A stretch of DNA of 56,647 bases from Streptomyces griseus (GTDB lineage Bacteria > Actinomycetota > Actinomycetes > Nanopelagicales > Nanopelagicaceae). The stretch is taken from positions 1-56,647 of the forward strand of contig CAMCYO010000004.1 in assembly GCA_945884695.1 (NCBI GenBank). The letters are read 5' to 3'. Each line of letters begins with the position of its first letter. Positions within the stretch are counted from its first letter, which is position 1. The notes under the pieces are model-generated. The model was not told the DNA's origin and ran no database searches. It saw only the letters and a program-made list of their open reading frames with translations. Shown piece after piece: positions 49,815-56,647 of the stretch. The translations under genes and the position numbers were made by a program.

Positions 49815-51610
49815 TAGTTTGTGACCCTTAAAGCCGCCGCGCGAGCGACTTGCCTCTCATTGAGAGGATATGGCGTCAAGTGAGTTGTTGTCGGAGAAAT
49901 ATGTTTTGTAGCAAGAACAAAAGACATAACCTTTTTAAATACTGGACCACCGAGTGCTCCACCCCAGTGAATTCCTTGTGGCCCCTGAATCGTCACGCTA
50001 ACAACATATCGAGGTTCATCTGCTGGTGCGAAACCAATAAAGGATGCCGTATATCCGCTATAACAGTTGCACGCGTCATTGTGGCGCATTGCAGTTCCGG
50101 TCTTGCCTGCAATTCGATAGCCTTCGATAGCCGCCTCTGGCGCGGTTCCATTTGCCGATACAACGCTCTCCATCATGGCGCGCATAATTCTTGCCGTTTC
50201 TGGACTTACGACTTTTACGCTATCTCGAGTGGGTGAGGGCGTGAAATGTCCGCTTGCATCACTTGTGCCCGCCACAACGGTTGGAGATACGCGGACACCA
50301 TCATTTGCAATTGTTGCAAAAACACTTGTAGCTTGCATTGCTGTCAGCGAATATCCCTGTCCAAATGCCACAGTAGGAGCAGTTGTCCCTGACCAATCTT
50401 TCAATATAGGAAGCAATCCCGGTGATTCGCCCGGAAGACCAGATCCCGTGCTACTACCAATTCCAAAAGATCTTAAGTAGTCATATAAAGTGCTGTGAGA
50501 CATTTTCTCACCAATTTGAATTGTTCCGGTATTGCTTGATACTGCCAAAATTCCCGTTGTAGTTAAACGCTCGGTTGCATGCTTTTCATGGTCACGAAAA
50601 ACTGCGTCTGAAACTTTATAAGCGTATGGGACTGTAAAAACACTCCTAGGTGAAACTTTGCCCTCTTCGATTGCTGCTGCCATTGTCATTACTTTTCCGG
50701 TAGACCCTGGTTCGTACACTTCCTGTACAGAAGGATTTCTCATTGCCACAAGTGAGACACTTTTTGTATTGTTTGGATCAAATGTAGGCGCAGTGGCATG
50801 GGCCAATATTTGCCCTGTTTTTGGATCCATCACTATGACAGTTCCGCTCATTGCATGGGCCGATTTAACGGCTTGCACAATTGCTTGAGATGCAACCCAT
50901 TGCACATCTCGATCAATTGTTAGCCTGACAGTAGTTCCAGACTTAGCGGAGATTAATTCCTCTTGCGAGCCAGGTATTTGCGCACCGTATCCGTTGGCAT
51001 ACACATACTTGCCTGCAGTTCCAGAAATTTTTGAATTCAAACTTGATTCGAGTCCATTTGCCCCTACGCCCTGATCATTTACAAAACCGACCAAGGATGC
51101 GATAAGAGACCCTGACGGATACTCCCTTGTGTAAACACGTTCCCCGAAAAAGCCAAAGATTTTCTTATCTAGATGGTTCTTATCCAGGGAAGCGTTATAT
51201 CGATCAAAAGCGCTATTGAGCGAAATCCATGTTGCAGGTTTTACATTTCTGGCTATTCGCCACCACAATCGCTCGCCCGTAATTTCGCGTTGGAGATCGG
51301 TGACAGACATCCCCAATATTGGCGCTGCTATCTTTGCAGCTTGCATTGGGTCCTTAATAAGGCTCTGATTAACTACAACATCAATGGCCGCAACGCTTCG
51401 GGCAAATTCAACGCCATTAACATCGGTGATACTCCCGCGCGAGGCTGGAGCAATTGTTGTACGAGACATTTCACTCGATGCACGAAGGGCGTAAGACTGG
51501 GCTTGAACTGCTTGGATATCTATCAACCTCAAAGCAAATAACATAAGAACAACAAGTGCAATTGCAATAAGGGCTCGTAATCGTTGCTGGGCAAGTGAGA
51601 AGTTCCCCAT
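49814..51610 (-). CDS. ftsI: Class B penicillin-binding protein FtsI (PBP3 type)
   Basis: Septal transpeptidase; 598 residues with a short cytoplasmic tail, one membrane helix (about 13-31, LIAIALVVLMLFALRLID), the pedestal domain and the transpeptidase. The active-site motifs are STGK (in EPGSTGKVM, about residue 305), SSN (VSSNTGT) and KTGT (AGKTGTAM, about residue 505). No PASTA domain follows. It works with FtsW, FtsQ and FtsL. Confidence 0.96.
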   Translation of the reverse strand: MGNFSLAQQRLRALIAIALVVLMLFALRLIDIQAVQAQSYALRASSEMSRTTIAPASRGSITDVNGVEFARSVAAIDVVVNQSLIKDPMQAAKIAAPILGMSVTDLQREITGERLWWRIARNVKPATWISLNSAFDRYNASLDKNHLDKKIFGFFGERVYTREYPSGSLIASLVGFVNDQGVGANGLESSLNSKISGTAGKYVYANGYGAQIPGSQEELISAKSGTTVRLTIDRDVQWVASQAIVQAVKSAHAMSGTVIVMDPKTGQILAHATAPTFDPNNTKSVSLVAMRNPSVQEVYEPGSTGKVMTMAAAIEEGKVSPRSVFTVPYAYKVSDAVFRDHEKHATERLTTTGILAVSSNTGTIQIGEKMSHSTLYDYLRSFGIGSSTGSGLPGESPGLLPILKDWSGTTAPTVAFGQGYSLTAMQATSVFATIANDGVRVSPTVVAGTSDASGHFTPSPTRDSVKVVSPETARIMRAMMESVVSANGTAPEAAIEGYRIAGKTGTAMRHNDACNCYSGYTASFIGFAPADEPRYVVSVTIQGPQGIHWGGALGGPVFKKVMSFVLATKHISPTTTHLTPYPLNERQVARAAALRVTN

Positions 51611-51612
51611 TT

Positions 51613-52005
51613 TTAGCCCTTCTTCTCAATGGAGTCGGCTATTGTTAAAAAGTTTGGGTTGACAGCAGAAACCATTCCAAGTGCATGGGCCGCCGAAGCC
51701 AATCTTTCAGGAGATGAAACATGAGCGATCGCGCGATTTGTAGCCTCGCGTTGATCACTCTGAGTTGTTGCCTGCAATTGGAGATGGCGAAGTTCGAAAG
51801 CATCCTGTCCGGAAAGAGTGTTGATAATAAGTAAGGTCAATAGACCAAGGACTCCGACTGCAGAGACAAATGCAACGAAATAACCTTGCCCAACTTTTTG
51901 TCCTGGTGCTACATCTGGTGCAATTGATAAGGCGATTCTGGCAGCCTTTTGAACGACTTTCTTCCTCGTTGTAGAAAATGGAGGGACTAAAGTAGTTATT
52001 GCCAT
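51613..52005 (-). CDS. ftsL: FtsL-like divisome membrane protein
   Basis: 130 residues: a basic cytoplasmic N-terminus of about 45, one membrane helix (FVAFVSAVGVLGLLTLLII, about 50-70), then a helical stretch rich in leucine and glutamine (ELRHLQLQATTQSDQREATNRA) that predicts a coiled coil. The C-terminal SSPERLASAAHALGMV resembles the septum-formation-initiator and FtsL tail. Sequence is poorly conserved in this family, so the call rests on topology and on its fixed position between rsmH and ftsI. TAATG overlap with rsmH. Confidence 0.85.
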   Translation of the reverse strand: MAITTLVPPFSTTRKKVVQKAARIALSIAPDVAPGQKVGQGYFVAFVSAVGVLGLLTLLIINTLSGQDAFELRHLQLQATTQSDQREATNRAIAHVSSPERLASAAHALGMVSAVNPNFLTIADSIEKKG

Positions 52006-52976
52006 TATGCGGCCACTCTTTCTATCGCACGTAGCCGCACTGATTGCGCTCTGGAGTTTTCTTCGATGTCAAGGGCTGTTGGCGTTTCACTATTTTTAAT
52101 AACGAAGGAAAATTTTGCTGCGAACTGAGGAAGATCAATCGGCAAATCTCGTGGCGTCAAGGAAGTGCAAGCCTTAACAAAAACTTCTTTGACAATGCGA
52201 TCTTCAAGGGATTGAAAAGACATAACAACAATGCGTCCACCCACAGCTAGCCCTTGGAGAGAATCTGGAATTGCCCTGCTCAACGCACCCAGCTCATCAT
52301 TGACTGCGATTCGAAGAGCTTGGAAAGTGCGCTTTGCTGGATTGCCACCAGTACGGCGAGTGGCAGCAGGAATATTTTCCTTAACGAGCTCGGCCAAAAA
52401 TGATGTCGAGTTAAGTGGAGCAACTTCACGCGCCCGAATAATCGCATCAACAATTCTTGGGGCAAATCGCTCTTCACCGAAATTGCGCAGAATCGAAATA
52501 AGCTCATCTCGACTGTAGGTGTTTAGGATGTCAGAGGCGCAAAGGCCACTACTTCGGTCCATGCGCATATCCAGAGGTGCATCCTTCGAATATGAAAAGC
52601 CCCGTTGGTTTTCATCAACTTGCATCGATGAAACACCCAGGTCAAAGAGAATTCCGTTGACTTTGTCATAACCAAGATCAGAAATAATCGAAAGTAGTTG
52701 ATCGTAAACCGCATGCACCGCTACGAATCGAGTGCCAAATCCTGCAAGTCGCTTGGTTGCCAGAGAGATGGCTTCAGGGTCTCTATCAATTCCGATGACG
52801 ACCACATTTGAATACTTCTTAAGAATCGCCTCGCTATGTCCACCAAGGCCAAGGGTTGCGTCCACAACTACAGGATTTGAAGTGGATTCGATTGAAGGAG
52901 AAAGTAGTGTCAGACAACGATTAAGCATTACGGAAATATGTTTGTCGCTAATTCGATCTTCGATCTTTCCTGACAT
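52005..52976 (-). CDS. rsmH: 16S rRNA (cytosine(1402)-N4)-methyltransferase
   Basis: Methylates C1402 in the ribosomal P site; 323 residues. HISVMLNRCL, the AdoMet loop DATLGLGGHSEAIL, GIDRDPEAI and DLGVSSMQVDENQRGFSY are the family blocks. The ATG at 52976 was chosen because GGGGGAG lies a few bases before it; an ATG 12 codons upstream lacks one. The 185-base gap upstream holds a large RNA structure. Confidence 0.96.
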   Translation of the reverse strand: MSGKIEDRISDKHISVMLNRCLTLLSPSIESTSNPVVVDATLGLGGHSEAILKKYSNVVVIGIDRDPEAISLATKRLAGFGTRFVAVHAVYDQLLSIISDLGYDKVNGILFDLGVSSMQVDENQRGFSYSKDAPLDMRMDRSSGLCASDILNTYSRDELISILRNFGEERFAPRIVDAIIRAREVAPLNSTSFLAELVKENIPAATRRTGGNPAKRTFQALRIAVNDELGALSRAIPDSLQGLAVGGRIVVMSFQSLEDRIVKEVFVKACTSLTPRDLPIDLPQFAAKFSFVIKNSETPTALDIEENSRAQSVRLRAIERVAA

Positions 52977-53027
52977 CTTCTCCCCCTTTCTTAGTTTTGC
53001 TTTGCATACCACTTGCTCTTTAGTTCA

Positions 53028-53124
53028 CTATCTCCTCTGGTCACCGCCGGCCGACGGAACTTTGTGTAGCGGCGCCGGGGAAGGGGCGCCGCTTCGTTAG
53101 GTCGGCGGTGGCCACAAGAGATAG
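53028..53124 (-). ncRNA. Long nested hairpin upstream of rsmH, candidate mraW RNA motif
   Basis: A symmetric nested fold spans about 97 bases. The outer stem is CTATCTC (53028-53034) with GAGATAG (53118-53124). The next is GGTCACC with GGTGGCC, then GCCGAC (53050-53055) with GTCGGC (53101-53106). The inner hairpin is GCGGCGCC (53069-53076) with GGCGCCGC (53085-53092) around GGGGAAGG. It is far more GC-rich than its surroundings and ends about 50 bases before the rsmH start. A cis-regulatory mraW RNA motif is known from actinobacteria in the leader of rsmH (mraW) operons; position and form fit, but I could not compare to the covariance model. Confidence 0.7.
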
Positions 53125-53161
53125 CCACTTCTATTAAGTTTTTATTTAGTCTTTTGCAGAT

Positions 53162-53593
53162 TTAGAACAGACCGGGGAATACCTCCTCTGAAACTTCGGC
53201 GAAACCTTTCTCGCGATCTGCCAGATATTCGTTCCACGAAGTTGCATCCCATATTTCAACGCGTGTGTTTGCACCTATAACTACGCAATCTTTTTCTAAC
53301 GCTGCATATGTACGAAGACTTTGCGGAATTGTTATGCGACCTTGACGATCAGGAATTTCATCGTGCGCACCGGCATACATAACACGCATGTAATCGCGAG
53401 CGCCTTTAGCAGTAACTGGCGCTTGTTTTAGTGATTGCGTAATTGATGCAAATTCACTTGCAGGAAAAACGTAAAGACATCTTTCTTGTCCTTTAGTAAT
53501 TACTAATCCTGGTGAAAGTTCTTCACGAAATTTTGCTGGAAGTATGAGTCGGCCTTTTTCATCAAGGCGAGGTTCGTGGGTGCCAAGAAACAT
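53162..53593 (-). CDS. mraZ: Transcriptional regulator MraZ
   Basis: AbrB-like DNA-binding protein of 143 residues that forms rings and controls the dcw cluster. Its two swapped-hairpin repeats both show the D-x-K/Q-G-R motif: [14 protein letters not shown] (about residues 10-23) and [13 protein letters not shown] (about 81-93). The ATG is preceded by AAGGGGG at eight bases. A long array of phased G-rich repeats just upstream is very probably its own operator. Confidence 0.96.
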   Translation of the reverse strand: MFLGTHEPRLDEKGRLILPAKFREELSPGLVITKGQERCLYVFPASEFASITQSLKQAPVTAKGARDYMRVMYAGAHDEIPDRQGRITIPQSLRTYAALEKDCVVIGANTRVEIWDATSWNEYLADREKGFAEVSEEVFPGLF

Positions 53594-53630
53594 GTAGCTG
53601 GCCCCCTTCCCCAGGTTCCAGAGTGATAAT

Positions 53631-53710
53631 TCCCCACTTTACTCCATTTCTCCCCCTTTTCAACCACCTTTCTCCCCTTTTCTCCCTTTTGGCCCCACTT
53701 TCGCCCCAGC
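53631..53710 (-). repeat. MraZ operator: seven to eight 10-bp-phased repeats
   Basis: Read on the mRNA strand from 53710 down to 53631, consecutive 10-base blocks are GCTGGGGCGA, AAGTGGGGCC, AAAAGGGAGA, AAAGGGGAGA, then AAGGTGGTTG, AAAAGGGGGA, GAAATGGAGT, AAAGTGGGGA. In every block positions 6 and 7 are GG, and A's occupy the left part of the last seven, so the series keeps exact helical phase. The consensus AAAGTGGGGN matches known MraZ boxes. The array ends 37 bases before the mraZ start and lies downstream of a terminator, so the mraZ promoter must overlap it or follow it. A TATCAC near 53624-53629 is a weak -10 candidate. Confidence 0.75.
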
Positions 53711-53732
53711 TTCGGAGGCAGATTTTGGGCAT

Positions 53733-53757
53733 AAAAAAAGACCCTCCTCAGGAGGGC
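53733..53757 (-). terminator. Rho-independent terminator of the DUF3040 gene
   Basis: On the minus strand GCCCTCC, loop TGA, GGAGGGT, then a run of seven T's. It starts about 22 bases after the DUF3040 stop. It isolates mraZ transcription from the upstream genes and is the clearest intrinsic terminator in the window. Confidence 0.88.
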
Positions 53758-53778
53758 CTCTGACTTTGAATCTAGGTA

Positions 53779-54132
53779 TTAACGATCGAAGTTACGACGC
53801 TCCCAGCGATCTTCTAGGCGAGAGCCAAATTTGGCTTTGCGAGCTTTCTTAGGCGCACGCAAGGTGCTCATCCCAGAAAATCCACTGATCATTGAGATAA
53901 GGCCAACAAGGGAAATCAGAAAACCGGCAACTCCCAGGGCCGGGGTTTGGGCAATAAGTCCAGCAAAAAGGATGATTAAACCAGCTACCAAGAAGCCTAG
54001 ACCAGCCAAAATGCGAGGACGTCCCGGATAGAGACGGGTGCCAGTGAGGGCTGAAACTAGGCGTGGATCATCGGCTGAAAGGGCTTGTTCCATCTCGGCT
54101 AAGAGAGCTCTTTCGTGATCAGATAATGGCAC
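53779..54132 (-). CDS. DUF3040 family small membrane protein
   Basis: 117 residues. The N-terminus PLSDHERALLAEMEQAL is the constant opening of the actinobacterial DUF3040 family, followed by two membrane helices (about 38-58 and 62-82) and a basic, arginine-rich C-terminal tail. Function is unknown. The family usually lies next to mraZ or dinB in actinobacteria, as here. The start is GTG with AAAGGGG about eight bases upstream; TAGTAT at 54157-54162 could be its -10 box. A strong terminator follows. Confidence 0.88.
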   Translation of the reverse strand: MPLSDHERALLAEMEQALSADDPRLVSALTGTRLYPGRPRILAGLGFLVAGLIILFAGLIAQTPALGVAGFLISLVGLISMISGFSGMSTLRAPKKARKAKFGSRLEDRWERRNFDR

Positions 54133-54156
54133 TGTGATTACCCCTTTCGCCTGCGG

Positions 54157-54162
54157 ATACTA
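54157..54162 (-). promoter_or_regulatory. Possible -10 box of the DUF3040 gene
   Basis: TAGTAT on the minus strand would start transcription about 18 bases before the GTG, leaving room for its AAAGGGG ribosome binding site. No -35 element is clear. Confidence 0.3.
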
Positions 54163-54233
54163 CTTTCATCGCTATGGAAGACACAATAGAACAAAACTAG
54201 CGAGAATGCATAGCTAGGAAACACTGAGAATTC

Positions 54234-55397
54234 TCATTCTTCAGGCTCAATAAGGCGACCTGGACGAACGCTTCCAGAGCCAAAGCGTGCTTGCGCCTTA
54301 TCTACTGCGCTATCTGCCTCACGCCAACCTTTCTCGCGAGCTCCCAGTTCAAGTTGAATCGGCGCCTCGTCAGAGAAGTTTTCAAGATTGACACTCACCA
54401 AACGTAATCGAGCGCCGTTGAGTTTTAGCGCTATGAATAAAGTTTTTACGACTTCATAAATATCATGAGTGCTATCAATTGCAATAGGCAATGTCTTACT
54501 TCTGCTAACGGTTGTGAAATCTGCAAAGCGAATTTTAATGCTCATCGTTTTAGCAAAATAAGATTTTTCACGCAAGCGGGATGCAACCTTCTCCGTCATC
54601 CGTAGGAGCTCTTGTAATAAAATTTCTGGATCATCTATATCGCGATCAAAGGTAACCGCTGCGCTAATGCTCTTATCAGGATCATCTGTTACAACTTCTC
54701 GATAATCACGCGCCCACGCTAATTCGTAGAGTGAGCTTCCAGCTGCTTCTCCGAGAGCGCGAATTAAAGTTTCGCGCGGAGTATGTGCAATATCGGCCAC
54801 AGTAAATAGTCCAAGGCGCTCTAGCTCTTCTTTAGTTTTAGGGCCGACTCCCCATATTGCAGAGACTGGCAATGGATGCAAAAAACCCAAAATGCGATCG
54901 TCGGGAATTTCTAAAATTCCATTTGGTTTACAGCGGCCCGATGCAAGTTTTGCAATAAATTTTGATGAAGCAATTCCGACTGAACATGTAATTCCTTCTT
55001 GGGCTTCTACTTGGGCACGTATTGCTTGGGCAATTTCGCGTCCAGAGCCCAGTAAGCGTTTAGAGCCCGTTACATCTAGGAATGCTTCATCAAGGGACAA
55101 TGGCTCAACTAGTGGTGTGTACTGCTGGAATATCTCCATGATGCTTTCGGAGACTTCGCTGTAGCGAGCCATATTCGGTGTGACAAAGACGGCATGGGGT
55201 GCAAGGCGTTTTGCTTTACCCACAGGCATTGCTGCATGAATACCAAAGGTGCGAGCTAGGTAGTTAGCAGAGCTCACTACTGAACGAACGCCTGCGCCTA
55301 TGACTACTGCTCTGCCTTTAAGGCTCGGGTCATCATGTTCGGCAACGGAGGCAAAGAATGCATCCATATCCACATGAAGAATGGTTGAGGCGCTCAC
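54234..55397 (-). CDS. dinB: DNA polymerase IV (Y-family)
   Basis: Translesion polymerase of 387 residues. The catalytic carboxylates are intact in HVDMDAFFASVAEHD (about residues 8-22) and PLSLDEAFLDVTGS (about 98-111), so this is an active DinB and not the inactive ImuB relative. The thumb (VSAIWGVGPKTKEELE) and little-finger domains follow. No clear QL-x-LF clamp-binding tail is seen at the C-terminus (RPGRLIEPEE). It starts with a GTG that overlaps the dnaE2 stop (GTGA), so both are made from one transcript. Confidence 0.95.
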   Translation of the reverse strand: MSASTILHVDMDAFFASVAEHDDPSLKGRAVVIGAGVRSVVSSANYLARTFGIHAAMPVGKAKRLAPHAVFVTPNMARYSEVSESIMEIFQQYTPLVEPLSLDEAFLDVTGSKRLLGSGREIAQAIRAQVEAQEGITCSVGIASSKFIAKLASGRCKPNGILEIPDDRILGFLHPLPVSAIWGVGPKTKEELERLGLFTVADIAHTPRETLIRALGEAAGSSLYELAWARDYREVVTDDPDKSISAAVTFDRDIDDPEILLQELLRMTEKVASRLREKSYFAKTMSIKIRFADFTTVSRSKTLPIAIDSTHDIYEVVKTLFIALKLNGARLRLVSVNLENFSDEAPIQLELGAREKGWREADSAVDKAQARFGSGSVRPGRLIEPEE

Positions 55398-56647
55398 GTT
55401 ACGAGCGTACTTCTACTTGCACGCCATTTTTCGTAAGCAGCGCGTAATTCCCATGCACCTGTGGCTCGGAGAGAAACTCCGCGTGGTCCTGTGCGACGCA
55501 CGTGGCCCCTTACTAGAAATAGCGATGAGTTAAAAAGCACCCCGGCATACTCCCTCTGTACATCACTAAAAAAAGTTAGATCATTACAGCCATAGCCGTC
55601 ATCAATAGTAAGAAAAAGAACGCGCTTTCCAGAACGCACTGGCGGAGTCTGCAAAGCAACTTTCACCCCTGCAACGAGCACCGATGCGTGAGAGCGTTGC
55701 GCGAGCAGGTCAGATGATTTCACTGCTCCAATCTCATTAAGGAAGGTGGCATAGAACTCAAGCATGTGGTGAGAAATCTCCATGCCTAGATATTTCACTT
55801 CATGGCGGACGCGTTCATGATCGTGCAAATCAGGAAGTCCGCTAGAGATGAGAGTGGGAGGTGCAAAACCAAAATTAAGTTGCGACCCACCTAAGAAACG
55901 GTCTGGAGATCGATGCAGGTCGTTTAAATGTAAGAGCAGGTCGCGACGATTAGTTTTCTGCTGTGAATTTCCTATCTCATACAGAACATCAAAGGCACCA
56001 ATAAGAACAAGTTTTTCTGTCGTTGGGAAAGAGGCGCCTGCTCGTAAATAGAAATCTCCTAAATCGGCATAGGGTTGACCAGCAATAATTGACTCTACTT
56101 CTGCCCCGCTGATTCCTGCTATATCAGCAAAAGAAATGCGGATTGCATACCCGCGCGCATCTGGTGAAACAAGTGCTTGTCCTGTACTTCTTGTATCAAT
56201 AAGTGCAACAGGAGTTCGTGCACTCTGCGCGTCCACTCGTTCGACCCGATATGAGGCAGCTGATGCATTGACATCAATGTTTAAAATTGTGACCCCCATT
56301 TGCTTGGCATCATCAAGAATTAAACGTTTGGGATACATCCCCGGATCGTGTGTAAGAACGCCAGCAACAAAAGCTGCTGGGTGATGTGCTTTAAGCCAAG
56401 CAGATTGATAGGTGGGCAGAGCGAAAGCTGCAGCATGTGCTTTACAAAATCCAAAAGATGCAAAAGCGCGCAATACCTCCCAGATCTGAGTGACCACACC
56501 TTGGTCATATCCACGAGCTAGCGCAGTTGGATAAAACCAATCGCAAATCTCTTGTTGATTTTCAGGCGCACCTAACACCCGGCGTTTTTCATCGGCTTCT
56601 GCCAGAGATACGCCCGTCATGATGGAGATAATTTTCATCACTTGCTC
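55394..56647 (-). CDS. dnaE2: Error-prone DNA polymerase DnaE2, C-terminal part (partial)
   Basis: The frame is open to the right edge (it begins EQVMKIISIMTG), so the 5' part, including the PHP domain and catalytic aspartates, is outside the window. The visible 417 residues show FGFCKAHAAAFALPTYQSAW and GVLTHDPGMYPKRLILDDAK, blocks specific for DnaE2/ImuC rather than replicative DnaE, and a C-terminal OB fold (ASVLVAGVKVALQTPP). In actinobacteria DnaE2 is SOS-induced and mutagenic together with ImuA'/ImuB; here it is coupled to an active DinB. Confidence 0.93.
   Translation of the reverse strand, partial: EQVMKIISIMTGVSLAEADEKRRVLGAPENQQEICDWFYPTALARGYDQGVVTQIWEVLRAFASFGFCKAHAAAFALPTYQSAWLKAHHPAAFVAGVLTHDPGMYPKRLILDDAKQMGVTILNIDVNASAASYRVERVDAQSARTPVALIDTRSTGQALVSPDARGYAIRISFADIAGISGAEVESIIAGQPYADLGDFYLRAGASFPTTEKLVLIGAFDVLYEIGNSQQKTNRRDLLLHLNDLHRSPDRFLGGSQLNFGFAPPTLISSGLPDLHDHERVRHEVKYLGMEISHHMLEFYATFLNEIGAVKSSDLLAQRSHASVLVAGVKVALQTPPVRSGKRVLFLTIDDGYGCNDLTFFSDVQREYAGVLFNSSLFLVRGHVRRTGPRGVSLRATGAWELRAAYEKWRASRSTLVT

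Noticed and set aside
54178-54240. Palindrome TGAGAATTCTCA at the dinB end and a nearby CTAGC...GCTAG repeat, considered as a terminator or LexA site
   Set aside because: There is no loop and no T tract for a terminator, and the sequence does not match the actinobacterial SOS box.

Overview
The window is one strand-biased stretch of an actinobacterial chromosome. The evidence is a complete division and cell wall (dcw) cluster without ftsA but with mraZ, sepF and the pgeF-yggS pair; an ANTAR response regulator of the PdtaR type; a priA-type hisA in a his-trp supercluster; a DUF3040 gene; and a DnaE2/DinB pair. The DNA is visibly AT-richer than in most actinobacteria, intergenic spaces are very short and many genes overlap by ATGA, GTGA or TAATG. 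This suggests a streamlined planktonic actinobacterium such as the freshwater acI/Nanopelagicales group; that placement is inference. Gene order follows the order I recall from Streptomyces remarkably closely. No stretch longer than about 190 bases lacks a gene, and I see no insertion sequence, phage, CRISPR array or rRNA. Everything is on the minus strand except a hotdog thioesterase and ileS.

Layout from left to right (transcription mostly runs right to left). 1-1218: 5' part of polA. 1256-1678: thioesterase, divergent from polA and convergent on the branched-chain amino acid type ABC transporter livK-H-M-G-F (1675-6795). 6930-9100: ANTAR regulator, a tRNA with anticodon CAA and pyruvate kinase, packed head to tail. 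9110-15065: glutamate synthase gltBD. 15166-27712: one long biosynthetic array read as hisD-C-B-H-priA-F-I, trpE, a 54-residue membrane protein, trpC-B-A, a MauE/DoxX protein, a DsbA-like protein, lgt and a VIT-family transporter. 27809-33532: dnaE, rluD-like, lspA and a TraR/DksA zinc-finger protein with a histone H1-like tail. 33598-36723: ileS on the plus strand. 36757-53593: the dcw cluster read as mraZ-rsmH-ftsL-ftsI-murE-murF-mraY-murD-ftsW-murG-murC-ftsQ-ftsZ-pgeF-yggS-sepF-yggT. 53779 to the end: DUF3040 protein, dinB and the 3' part of dnaE2.

How the genes work together: LivKHMGF imports amino acids, GltBD fixes ammonia nitrogen into glutamate, and the his-trp array makes two costly amino acids with PriA serving both pathways (no trpF is seen). 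The dcw cluster builds lipid II, polymerises septal wall (FtsW/FtsI) and sets the division ring (FtsZ, SepF, FtsQ, FtsL). MraZ sits downstream of an array of about eight operator repeats and upstream of a large RNA structure that precedes rsmH.

Most notable items: (1) the tRNA(CAA) has a short variable arm and its 3' end lies one base from the AUG of the ANTAR regulator; (2) a seven to eight unit, 10-bp-phased MraZ operator; (3) a long nested hairpin between mraZ and rsmH that fits the mraW RNA motif; (4) ftsQ has no ATG, GTG or TTG before its membrane anchor; (5) a 54-residue reduced Trp-operon membrane protein; (6) TANNNT boxes 6-7 bases before start codons, implying leaderless mRNAs; (7) absence of divIVA from its usual slot together with inversion of ileS.
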